A DNA stretch of 64,000 nucleotides, taken from the NCBI GenBank assembly GCA_019114445.1, contig DXFL01000030.1, forward strand, positions 107,287 to 171,286, in the 5' to 3' direction. This stretch comes from Candidatus Barnesiella excrementigallinarum. Its GTDB lineage: Bacteria; Bacteroidota; Bacteroidia; Bacteroidales; Barnesiellaceae. This document shows, in pieces, positions 57,297-64,000 of this stretch. A program made the translations under genes and the position numbers. The notes under the pieces are model-generated. The model was not told the DNA's origin. It saw nothing but the letters and a program-made list of their open reading frames with translations, and did no database searches. How positions within the stretch are numbered: the stretch's first letter is position 1; every line of letters starts with the position of its first letter.

Positions 57297-58760
57297 ATGG
57301 CTAAAATCAATTTTCGCGTCATACTCAAATTCATAGGGATACTGTTGTGCATGGAAGCGGTATTCATGCTCATGCCGCTTTTGGTAGCCCTTTATTACGA
57401 CGACGGCGATGCTCCGGCATTCATCAAATCCATTTTAATTACAGCACTCGCAGGGTGTGCTCTATTCTATTTTTTCAAAGATTCCCGCAACGAAGTAGGC
57501 AAACGGGAAAGCTATTTGGTAGTCACTTCCATTTGGTTTTTTTTTACAATATTCGGGATGTTGCCATTCTGCTTCATGCCCAACTCCATGAGTATTACCG
57601 ATGCCTTCTTTGAAACCGTATCGGGGCTAACCACCACAGGGGCATCGGTTCTCAAAAACGTAGAAACCCTGCCCCACGGCATTCTATTTTGGCGAAGTTT
57701 TTCACAACTTATCGGAGGTATGGGGATAATCCTGTTGACCATAGCCATACTCCCCATGCTCAACCATCAGGGAGGATTACTCCTTTTCAACTCCGAAGTG
57801 ACCGGTATAACTCACGAAAAACTAAAACCCAAAATCGGAGAGACCTCCAAAAAACTATGGAGCGTATATGTATCGCTCACCGCAATACTCTGTATTCTAC
57901 TCTGTTTGGGCCCCATGAAACCGTTCGATGCCATTTGCCATGCATTCAGCACTATGGCCACTGGTGGGTTTTCTACTAAACAAGCAAGCCTAAGCCACTG
58001 GAACTCACCTTATATCGACTATGTAATCACTATATTTACATTCATAGCAGGTATAAATTTTGCTTTGGTATATCGAGCAGTTACCGGCGATTTCAAAAAA
58101 TTATTCTCCAACGAAGAGACTAAATGGTATACTGTAATTACACTGGGTGCCACTTCCCTTGTAGTCTTGGGATTGTATCTTACCGGACAAAACGGCACCT
58201 TTGAAGAGACCCTACGAATATCGTTAACCCAAGTCGTAACTGTCATTACCAGCACCGGATATACTGTTGGAGATTATGTAGCATGGGGACCCTTCTTCAC
58301 CACCATATTCCTGCTGCTTATGTTTTTCGGGGCTTGTGCCGGGTCGACTTGCGGTGGAGCAAAAATAGACCGTTTGGTGGTACTGGCCAAAAACACGAAA
58401 AACGAATTTTACCGGGCGATACACCCCAATGCCATACTGCCTGTACGGGTTAACAAGAAAGCTATTTCCCACGAAGTAGTTTCCAAAATACTGGCATTTA
58501 TCCTAGTGTATGTAATGGTACTCATTGCCGGTTCGGTCATTCTTTCGGCATTAGGGCTTTCCATTGAAGAAGCGTTCGGCTCTACCCTATCCTGCCTGAG
58601 TAACATAGGTCCGGGAGCCGGGGCTACGGGCCCGGCCGGGAACTATGCCTTCATTCCCACAATAGGCAAATGGGTACTCTCCATCATCATGCTGGTAGGC
58701 CGTCTCGAGCTCTTTACCGTACTTATTCTGTTTACCTCCTATTTTTGGAAAAACTCATAA
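57297..58760 (+). CDS. trkH: Trk potassium uptake protein TrkH
   Basis: Membrane channel subunit for K+ uptake that pairs with TrkA. The 487-residue protein has about ten membrane helices. Four pore loops with the selectivity-type Gly can be picked out: ETVSGLTTTGASV near residue 105, FSTMATGGFSTKQ near 220, VITSTGYTVGDYV near 315 and CLSNIGPGAGATG near 435. The conserved pore-proximal stretch GACAGSTCGGAKIDR is also present. Length equals that of E. coli TrkH (483). No terminator is evident before the ftsK promoter 29 bases downstream. Confidence 0.96.
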   Translation: MAKINFRVILKFIGILLCMEAVFMLMPLLVALYYDDGDAPAFIKSILITALAGCALFYFFKDSRNEVGKRESYLVVTSIWFFFTIFGMLPFCFMPNSMSITDAFFETVSGLTTTGASVLKNVETLPHGILFWRSFSQLIGGMGIILLTIAILPMLNHQGGLLLFNSEVTGITHEKLKPKIGETSKKLWSVYVSLTAILCILLCLGPMKPFDAICHAFSTMATGGFSTKQASLSHWNSPYIDYVITIFTFIAGINFALVYRAVTGDFKKLFSNEETKWYTVITLGATSLVVLGLYLTGQNGTFEETLRISLTQVVTVITSTGYTVGDYVAWGPFFTTIFLLLMFFGACAGSTCGGAKIDRLVVLAKNTKNEFYRAIHPNAILPVRVNKKAISHEVVSKILAFILVYVMVLIAGSVILSALGLSIEEAFGSTLSCLSNIGPGAGATGPAGNYAFIPTIGKWVLSIIMLVGRLELFTVLILFTSYFWKNS

Positions 58761-58788
58761 AGTCACTTATAAATCGCCGACTTTTCGC

Positions 58789-58796
58789 TATATTTG
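58789..58796 (+). promoter_or_regulatory. Promoter -7 box of ftsK operon
   Basis: TATATTTG, with transcription expected near 58803. It contains the TTG at 58794 used as start by the ORF track, which excludes that start. No clear -33 element. Confidence 0.55.
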
Positions 58797-58829
58797 TACT
58801 TGAATACCAACTACAATATTTTTCCTTAT

Positions 58830-61322
58830 ATGCCTACTAATCAAGAACGAAATAAAACGACAAACACCACCGAAGAGGCCGCCGAAGAGTCTGTATCCAA
58901 GACAGGCAGGATTAAAACGCTCCTGAAAAACGAACGGATAAACTTCACTATCGGTATCGTACTGGTTATTTTTTCGCTCTATTTGGCGATAGCCTTTATC
59001 TCGTTCCTATTCACCGGAAGCGCCGACCAAAGCAAGATAGAAAACCTGTCGATAAGCGAATTGTCGTCGATTAAAAACGATATACAAAACTGGACAGGAG
59101 CATTGGGTGCGTACCTCTCCAACCTTTTGATAAACCGGTGGATGGGCATATCGGCCTTCATCGCTGTCCTGTGGCTGTATGTTGTAGGTCGTAATTTCAT
59201 GAAGGTGACCCATACCCGCATGATACGTTTTACCATCACCTGTGCCCTTTCCATCATTGTGCTGTCGCTCTTTTTCGGGTTTATATTCATGCACAGCTAC
59301 AACGACACATTTCTTTTCTTGGGAGGCTATCACGGATACTACATCACCCTTTGGCTAAATGCGTGGATAGGCCCGTGGGGAACAGCGTTGTTCATCGCGG
59401 CCCTCACCATCATATTGCTCGTGCATCTGAGCTATAAAACCATCGAATACATACGTCGAATCTCTGCCGTCAACCTTCCGAAGAAAGCCATACAAGCGAT
59501 AAAAAATAAAAACAATACGTTGAAAAACAACGACGAGGAAGAAGAGAACGAGACAGGGAACGACAACGAAGAGATTGTGATCGACGATACCCCCCAACCG
59601 TCGGAGGAATATGCAGCCGACGAACAATTTACCGGACAGTTGCCCCAATACCCCGACGATCCGGTAGAATCAATTCCCACCCCCGAAGAGATTCAAGAAG
59701 AAACCGGGCCAAACAAAGAGGAACCGAAACGGTTGACAATCGAAACCGACGATCCCTCGTTTGTTATCGAAACAGCCGAAACCGAAGTTTTGGCTACACA
59801 GGCAGCTCCTATGGAAGATTACGACCCCACCAAAGACCTTTCGCACTACAAGCGTCCCACATTCGATTTGCTGGACAAACGCGAAAACTGCGAAGTGGAA
59901 ATCAACATGGAGGAGCAAGCCGCCAATAAGAAACTGATTACCGATACCTTGAAAAATTACAACATCGGTATCAGCTCCATCACGGCAACCATCGGCCCCA
60001 CCGTTACGCTTTACGAAATAAAGCCCGAAGCCGGTGTACGAATTGCCCGCATCAAAAGTCTCGAAAACGATATTGCCCTCAGTCTGTCGGCACTGGGTAT
60101 CCGCATTATCGCACCTATTCCCGGCAAAGGGACAGTAGGTATCGAAGTACCCAACAAAGACCCCAAAACCGTGTCGATGTATTCGGTTTTGGCTTCCAAA
60201 AAATTTCAAGAGTGCAAATACGAATTGCCATTGGCATTGGGGAAAAGCATTACCAACGAAGTCTACATTGCCGACCTCTGCAAAATGCCGCACATTTTGG
60301 TGGCCGGCGCTACCGGACAGGGAAAATCGGTAGGGCTGAATGCCATTATCACCTCGCTGCTCTATAAGAAACACCCGGCGCAGCTCAAATTCGTGCTGGT
60401 CGACCCCAAAATGGTCGAATTTAGCATATACTCGGTCATCGAGCGACATTTCATGGCCAAATTACCCGACGCCGAAAAAGCGGTGATTACCGAGAGCGAT
60501 AAAGTAATAGCAACCTTAAACTCGCTTTGTATCGAGATGGATAACCGGTACGCCCTGCTCGCCAAAGCCAACGTGAGAACCATCAAAGAGTACAACGACG
60601 AGTTTATCCACCGTCGGCTCAATCCCAATAACGGGCACAGATTCATGCCCTATATCGTTGTCATCATCGACGAGTTTGCCGACTTAATCATGATGGCAGG
60701 CCGAGATGTAGAAATGCCCATCGCACGTATCGCCCAAAAAGCCAGAGCCGTGGGTATCCACATGATCATTGCCACACAACGGCCCTCTACAACCGTCATT
60801 ACCGGTAATATCAAGGCAAACTTCCCGGCTCGTATCGCATTCAGGGTAATGCAAATGGTCGACTCCCGCACCATTCTCGATGCTCCCGGCGCCAATCAAC
60901 TCATCGGACGAGGCGATATGCTGTTTACCGAAGGCGGAGATTTAAAACGAATCCAATGTGCGTTTATCGATACCCCCGAGGTAAAACGCATTTGCGAATA
61001 CATCAGCAACCAGCAAGGATATCCCGAAGCATACGAACTCCCGGAATACAAAAATACCGAAACCGAATTGGGGAGTGGAGGGAACGACCTGAGCAGCAGA
61101 GACCCGCTGTTCGAAGAGGCCGCCAAAGTAATTGTCGTTTCGGGTACAGCCTCCACATCGTCCCTGCAACGCCGATTCTCTATCGGGTATAACCGGGCCG
61201 GTCGCCTCATGGACCAACTCGAAGCCGCCGGTATCGTAGGCCCGAGCGAAGGCGGGAAAGCCCGCCAGATTTTAGTCATGGATCTTATGGCACTTGAAAA
61301 TAAACTCGACTCAATGAAATGA
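58830..61322 (+). CDS. ftsK: DNA translocase FtsK
   Basis: Septum-anchored hexameric motor that moves chromosome termini during division. The ORF track starts at a TTG within the promoter box; I use ATG 58830 (MPTNQERNKTTNTTEEAAEE), giving 830 residues. Four N-terminal membrane helices (about 50-215) precede an acidic linker (about 225-340). The alpha/beta motor has Walker A VAGATGQGKSVGLN and Walker B VVIIDEFADLIMM. The C-terminal gamma winged-helix domain (LFEEAAKVIVVSGTASTSSL... GIVGPSEGGKARQIL) reads orienting sequences. The linker is shorter than in E. coli (1329 total) but usual for Bacteroidota. Its stop overlaps the next start in ATGA. Confidence 0.96.
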   Translation: MPTNQERNKTTNTTEEAAEESVSKTGRIKTLLKNERINFTIGIVLVIFSLYLAIAFISFLFTGSADQSKIENLSISELSSIKNDIQNWTGALGAYLSNLLINRWMGISAFIAVLWLYVVGRNFMKVTHTRMIRFTITCALSIIVLSLFFGFIFMHSYNDTFLFLGGYHGYYITLWLNAWIGPWGTALFIAALTIILLVHLSYKTIEYIRRISAVNLPKKAIQAIKNKNNTLKNNDEEEENETGNDNEEIVIDDTPQPSEEYAADEQFTGQLPQYPDDPVESIPTPEEIQEETGPNKEEPKRLTIETDDPSFVIETAETEVLATQAAPMEDYDPTKDLSHYKRPTFDLLDKRENCEVEINMEEQAANKKLITDTLKNYNIGISSITATIGPTVTLYEIKPEAGVRIARIKSLENDIALSLSALGIRIIAPIPGKGTVGIEVPNKDPKTVSMYSVLASKKFQECKYELPLALGKSITNEVYIADLCKMPHILVAGATGQGKSVGLNAIITSLLYKKHPAQLKFVLVDPKMVEFSIYSVIERHFMAKLPDAEKAVITESDKVIATLNSLCIEMDNRYALLAKANVRTIKEYNDEFIHRRLNPNNGHRFMPYIVVIIDEFADLIMMAGRDVEMPIARIAQKARAVGIHMIIATQRPSTTVITGNIKANFPARIAFRVMQMVDSRTILDAPGANQLIGRGDMLFTEGGDLKRIQCAFIDTPEVKRICEYISNQQGYPEAYELPEYKNTETELGSGGNDLSSRDPLFEEAAKVIVVSGTASTSSLQRRFSIGYNRAGRLMDQLEAAGIVGPSEGGKARQILVMDLMALENKLDSMK

Positions 61323-61954
61323 AAACAAACCGTATCCTGTTATATTGCACCATACTCCTCGCAGCTCTATGCGCCGAACCGGTTGTCGCACAAAGCGGCA
61401 CCGAAGCATTGGACAAAGCGGTAAGTAAACTGGAAGCCTCGAACGGGACTTCGGCGGCCTTCACGTTGACCCTGTTCAACGCGTTGAACGAACCGGTGGA
61501 AAAACAATCCGGCACCCTGAAATTACGGGGAGACAAATTCTATTGGAAAACCGGGACCATGACCGTATGGTACAACGGGAAACAACAATGGGCTTACTTA
61601 AACGGCGAAGTAAACCTGACCGAACCGACGGCCGAAGAAATAGCCGCCGTGAATCCCTATATCCTTATCAATACCTACAAACAAAATTTTCAGGTAAAGG
61701 CATTGAAAGCCAAAAACAACAAAGAGAGCATATCGGAACTCACCCCCAAGAAAAAGGGGTCGAACATCGAACGAATTGTCGTTACAATCAACACGACAAC
61801 ATGGACACCCTCTGCTTTCACAATCTATTTCAGCGACCGTACCCACAGCCACATCGTCCTTTCGAAATACCTAACAGGACAAAACTTTCCCAACTCGACA
61901 TTTGTTTTTGATCCTAAACAGTATCCCGACGCCGAACTCATTGATTTACGCTAA
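61319..61954 (+). CDS. LolA-like outer-membrane lipoprotein carrier
   Basis: Periplasmic carrier of the LolA/LolB fold, thought to ferry lipoproteins to the outer membrane. The 211-residue precursor has a signal peptide cut after VVAQ. The LolA-like beta sheet starts with TSAAFTLTLFNALNEPVEKQ, SGTLKLRGDKFYWKTGTMTV and WYNGKQQWAYLNGEVNLTEP and ends in FDPKQYPDAELIDLR. Length fits LolA (about 203). It overlaps the ftsK stop by four bases (ATGA) and precedes trxB by 18. The ftsK-lolA order also occurs in E. coli, which supports the assignment. Confidence 0.88.
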   Translation: MKTNRILLYCTILLAALCAEPVVAQSGTEALDKAVSKLEASNGTSAAFTLTLFNALNEPVEKQSGTLKLRGDKFYWKTGTMTVWYNGKQQWAYLNGEVNLTEPTAEEIAAVNPYILINTYKQNFQVKALKAKNNKESISELTPKKKGSNIERIVVTINTTTWTPSAFTIYFSDRTHSHIVLSKYLTGQNFPNSTFVFDPKQYPDAELIDLR

Positions 61955-61972
61955 CACAAAAAAGATAAAATT

Positions 61973-62920
61973 ATGGAACAAAATGAACGCATCCGTTGCT
62001 TGATTATCGGTTCCGGCCCCGCCGGTTATACCGCTGCCATATATGCATCCCGGGCAAACTTGTCGCCGGTTTTATACGAAGGTATGCAACCCGGAGGACA
62101 ACTGACCACCACCAGCGAAGTGGAAAATTTCCCCGGTTATCCCGAAGGTATTTCGGGATTCGACATGATGGAGGATTTGAAAAAACAGGCCGGACGATTC
62201 GGTACCGACATTCGTCGCGGAATCGCCACTGCGGCCGACTTCTCCCAAAAGCCCTACCGCATTACCATCGACGGTGAAAAAGTTGTCGAGGCCGACGCCA
62301 TCATCATCTCGACCGGAGCCTCGGCCAAATACTTAGGGCTTCCCGACGAGGCCAAATATGCCGGCATGGGAGTCTCGGCCTGTGCTACCTGCGATGGATT
62401 TTTCTACCGCAAAAAAATCGTGGCTGTGGTTGGTGGGGGCGACACCGCTTGCGAAGAGGCCGAATACCTCTCTCACTTAGCCTCCAAAGTATACCTCATC
62501 GTGCGGAAAAACTACTTGCGGGCATCGAGTATCATGCAGCAACGGGTACAGGAAAATCCCAATATCGAAATCCTGTTCGAGACCCAAGCCGAAGGTCTGT
62601 TCGGTGAAAACGGCGTAGAGGGAGTACATTTGGTCAAAGGAAAAGATACCGATCACGAAGAACATTACGACCTGCCCATCGACGGCTTCTTCCTCGCCAT
62701 CGGCCATACCCCCAATACCAACATATTCAAAGGCGCTATCGACCTCGACGAGAATGGCTATATCGTCACGGCTCCGCATACCACCGAGACCAATATGGCC
62801 GGCGTATTTGCGGCCGGCGACGTGGCCGATCCCCGTTACCGGCAAGCCATCACGGCTGCGGCTTCGGGCTGTAAGGCGGCTATCGATGCCGAACGTTACC
62901 TCATCAACAACAACCTGTAA
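61973..62920 (+). CDS. trxB: Thioredoxin-disulfide reductase
   Basis: NADPH-dependent flavoenzyme that reduces thioredoxin. The 315-residue protein has the FAD-binding start CLIIGSGPAGYTAAIYASRA, the redox motif CATCDG (about residues 140-145), the NADPH domain with VAVVGGGDTACEEAEYLSHL, and the C-terminal FAD contact GVFAAGDVADPRYRQAITAA. Length and order match low-molecular-weight TrxB. It is the last gene of the ftsK-lolA-trxB transcript, closed by a 13-base-pair terminator hairpin 20 bases downstream. Confidence 0.97.
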   Translation: MEQNERIRCLIIGSGPAGYTAAIYASRANLSPVLYEGMQPGGQLTTTSEVENFPGYPEGISGFDMMEDLKKQAGRFGTDIRRGIATAADFSQKPYRITIDGEKVVEADAIIISTGASAKYLGLPDEAKYAGMGVSACATCDGFFYRKKIVAVVGGGDTACEEAEYLSHLASKVYLIVRKNYLRASSIMQQRVQENPNIEILFETQAEGLFGENGVEGVHLVKGKDTDHEEHYDLPIDGFFLAIGHTPNTNIFKGAIDLDENGYIVTAPHTTETNMAGVFAAGDVADPRYRQAITAAASGCKAAIDAERYLINNNL

Positions 62921-62940
62921 AAATAGCTTTTACACATATT

Positions 62941-62980
62941 TTTAGGGCATGAACTCAACCATTCATGCCCTAAATTTTTT
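62941..62980 (+). terminator. Rho-independent terminator of ftsK-lolA-trxB
   Basis: TTTAGGGCATGAA and TTCATGCCCTAAA form a perfect 13-base stem with an 8-base loop, followed by TTTTTT. Confidence 0.92.
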
Positions 62981-63054
62981 ATACGCCATATCCTGTTTAT
63001 CACATAAAATTATAGTTTTTACTCTTTTAAGAGACAATATATCAATTTTTTGCG

Positions 63055-63062
63055 TATTTTTG
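63055..63062 (+). promoter_or_regulatory. Promoter -7 box of the Crp/Fnr gene
   Basis: TATTTTTG matches TAnnTTTG, 27 bases ahead of the ATG. No clear -33 TTTG. Confidence 0.5.
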
Positions 63063-63088
63063 TGCTGTAAAACATAGTTATAAGACAA

Positions 63089-63790
63089 ATGGTTAAGAAA
63101 AGCACCTTAGAATCGATTTTACAAAAAGAAATGTCTGATTTTTGGGCCATACTCGGGAATGAGGAAAAACGTCTTATTGCCGAAAATTTTAAAATTCAGA
63201 ATTTCAAGAAGAACGAAATCATTTATAGTGAGGGTGAGAATCCTACACAACTAATGTGCTTACTCAAAGGGAAAGTAAAAATCTACAAAGACGGAGTGGG
63301 CGGACGCAGCCAAATTATCCGGTTAATACGTCCTGTCCAATACTTCGGTTACCGCGCCTATTTTTCACGTGAAGCCTATGTAACCGCCGCTGCCGCCATC
63401 GAAAACTCTACCGTGGGATTCCTGCCCATGTCGCTCGTCGAAGAGTATATCCGCAACAACAACGATTTGGCTTGGTTCTTCATCAAAGAGTTGTCCAACG
63501 ATTTGGGTATATCCGACGCCCGCACCGTAAACCTCACCCAAAAACATATCCGGGGAAGACTGGCCGAATCGTTGCTGGTTCTGAAAGAGAACTACGGAGT
63601 GGAAGAAGATGGCCTCACCCTCAACATTTATATGGCACGGGAGGATTTGGCCAATTTGTCGAACATGACTACCTCGAACGCCATTCGCACCCTGTCGAGC
63701 TTCACCAACGAGAAAATCATCACAGTCGATGGTCGACGCATACAAATCATCGACGAAGAGCGTCTGCGCAAAATAAGTAAATTCGGATAA
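63089..63790 (+). CDS. Crp/Fnr family transcriptional regulator
   Basis: Global-type regulator with a cyclic-nucleotide-binding-like N-domain (about 15-130; NFKKNEIIYSEGENPTQLMC, LLKGKVKIYKDG) and a winged-helix Crp C-domain (about 150-225; IYMAREDLANLSNMTTSNAI). The phosphate-binding cassette that reads cAMP in E. coli CRP (GELG...RSA) is replaced by YFGYRAYFSREAYVTAAAAI, so cAMP binding is doubtful. No N-terminal Cys cluster for an iron-sulfur sensor as in Fnr is seen either. The 233-residue length is normal. It is monocistronic with its own promoter box and terminator. Targets and signal are unknown. Confidence 0.9.
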   Translation: MVKKSTLESILQKEMSDFWAILGNEEKRLIAENFKIQNFKKNEIIYSEGENPTQLMCLLKGKVKIYKDGVGGRSQIIRLIRPVQYFGYRAYFSREAYVTAAAAIENSTVGFLPMSLVEEYIRNNNDLAWFFIKELSNDLGISDARTVNLTQKHIRGRLAESLLVLKENYGVEEDGLTLNIYMAREDLANLSNMTTSNAIRTLSSFTNEKIITVDGRRIQIIDEERLRKISKFG

Positions 63791-63809
63791 ACCTAAATAC
63801 CCCCATACA

Positions 63810-63842
63810 AAAAAAGCTCCGGCAATTTACCGGGGCTTTTTT
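63810..63842. terminator. Bidirectional terminator between Crp/Fnr and GH3 genes
   Basis: AAAAGCTCCGG pairs with CCGGGGCTTTT (one G-T) around CAATTTA. A-rich and T-rich flanks make it usable in both directions, serving the two convergent genes. Confidence 0.85.
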
Positions 63843-63864
63843 CGTACAGATATGATCGCAAAGC

Positions 63865-64000
63865 CTATCTCAATTCAAAGGATACTTGCGATTTTATATC
63901 GCTGGACGAGGCACCTATCAAGGCTTCGAATTTACCCGGCTCGGCCACCCATTCGTGTTTCGCTTCGTCGAAATACGAAAGGCTTGCACGGTCGATGGTA
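63865..64000 (-). CDS. Glycoside hydrolase family 3, C-terminal end only
   Basis: The last 44 codons of a minus-strand gene that enters from beyond the window; it is not in the ORF track. The translation (SYFDEAKHEWVAEPGKFEAL, then IGASSSDIKSQVSFELR and stop) matches the fibronectin III-like domain that ends many GH3 beta-glucosidases and beta-xylosidases, with the typical W-PG-F-IG-SS-DI pattern. Substrate cannot be judged from this fragment. Confidence 0.75.
   Translation of the reverse strand, partial: TIDRASLSYFDEAKHEWVAEPGKFEALIGASSSDIKSQVSFELR

Noticed and set aside
58794-58829. TTG start of ftsK given by the ORF track
   Set aside because: The codon is part of a TATATTTG promoter box, and the added residues do not belong to the family; ATG at 58830 is better.

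Overview
The window is chromosomal DNA of a member of the Bacteroidota, most likely order Bacteroidales. Evidence: SusC/SusD outer-membrane systems, -7 promoter boxes of the TAnnTTTG type (several with an upstream TTTG or TTG 19-21 bases away), few Shine-Dalgarno sequences, and an OstA/SurA/PpiC envelope operon. Two proteins carry C-terminal type IX secretion (T9SS) sorting domains. That points away from typical gut Bacteroides and towards Barnesiella-, Odoribacter- or Tannerella-like lineages, but the genus cannot be fixed from this sequence. I see no tRNA, rRNA, insertion sequence, phage gene or CRISPR array.

Layout. 1-5126 (minus): TetR regulator - TolC-like channel - membrane fusion lipoprotein - RND pump (cut by the window edge), with a palindromic candidate operator over the tetR promoter. 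5370-11947 (minus): a second RND efflux set (adaptor - pump - outer-membrane factor) followed closely by an lpxA-like lipid A acyltransferase and a strong terminator. 12434-26979 (minus): a polysaccharide utilisation locus (PUL) for an alpha-glucan, very probably dextran: a SusF-like T9SS protein, SusC, SusD, SusE-like lipoprotein, GH66 dextranase, GH31 with T9SS tail, GH97. A SusR-like membrane regulator is divergent at 27290. 29197-32259 (plus): malic enzyme and a flavodoxin/ferredoxin fusion. 32295-40852 (minus): a six-gene operon of three PpiC/SurA-type periplasmic proteins, an OstA-like protein, MutL and YaaA. 41008-48509 (minus): guaB, recQ, clpX, clpP and tig, most with recognisable promoters. 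48700-49161: an unrecognised acidic protein. 49474-53510 (plus): the phenylalanine/tyrosine operon (prephenate dehydratase, aminotransferase, DAHP synthase-chorismate mutase, prephenate dehydrogenase). 53831-58760 (plus): a small membrane protein, dxs, trkA, trkH. 58830-62920 (plus): ftsK, a lolA-like gene, trxB. 63089-63790 (plus): a Crp/Fnr regulator. 63865-64000 (minus): the end of a GH3 glycosidase.

The most interesting element lies just ahead of the Phe/Tyr operon. A 19-codon reading frame, too short for the ORF track, encodes a peptide with 6 Phe and 4 Tyr. It is preceded by a full promoter and followed by a terminator hairpin just before pheA. A segment right after the leader stop codon is complementary over 13 bases to the 5' arm of that terminator. 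Together these form a complete ribosome-mediated attenuator that senses both end products of the operon. Other points worth following are the TetR operator, a terminator between the first PUL gene and susC, a 14-base palindrome between the PUL and its regulator, a guaB terminator that surrounds the next operon's promoter, and a MutL with a degenerate endonuclease motif.
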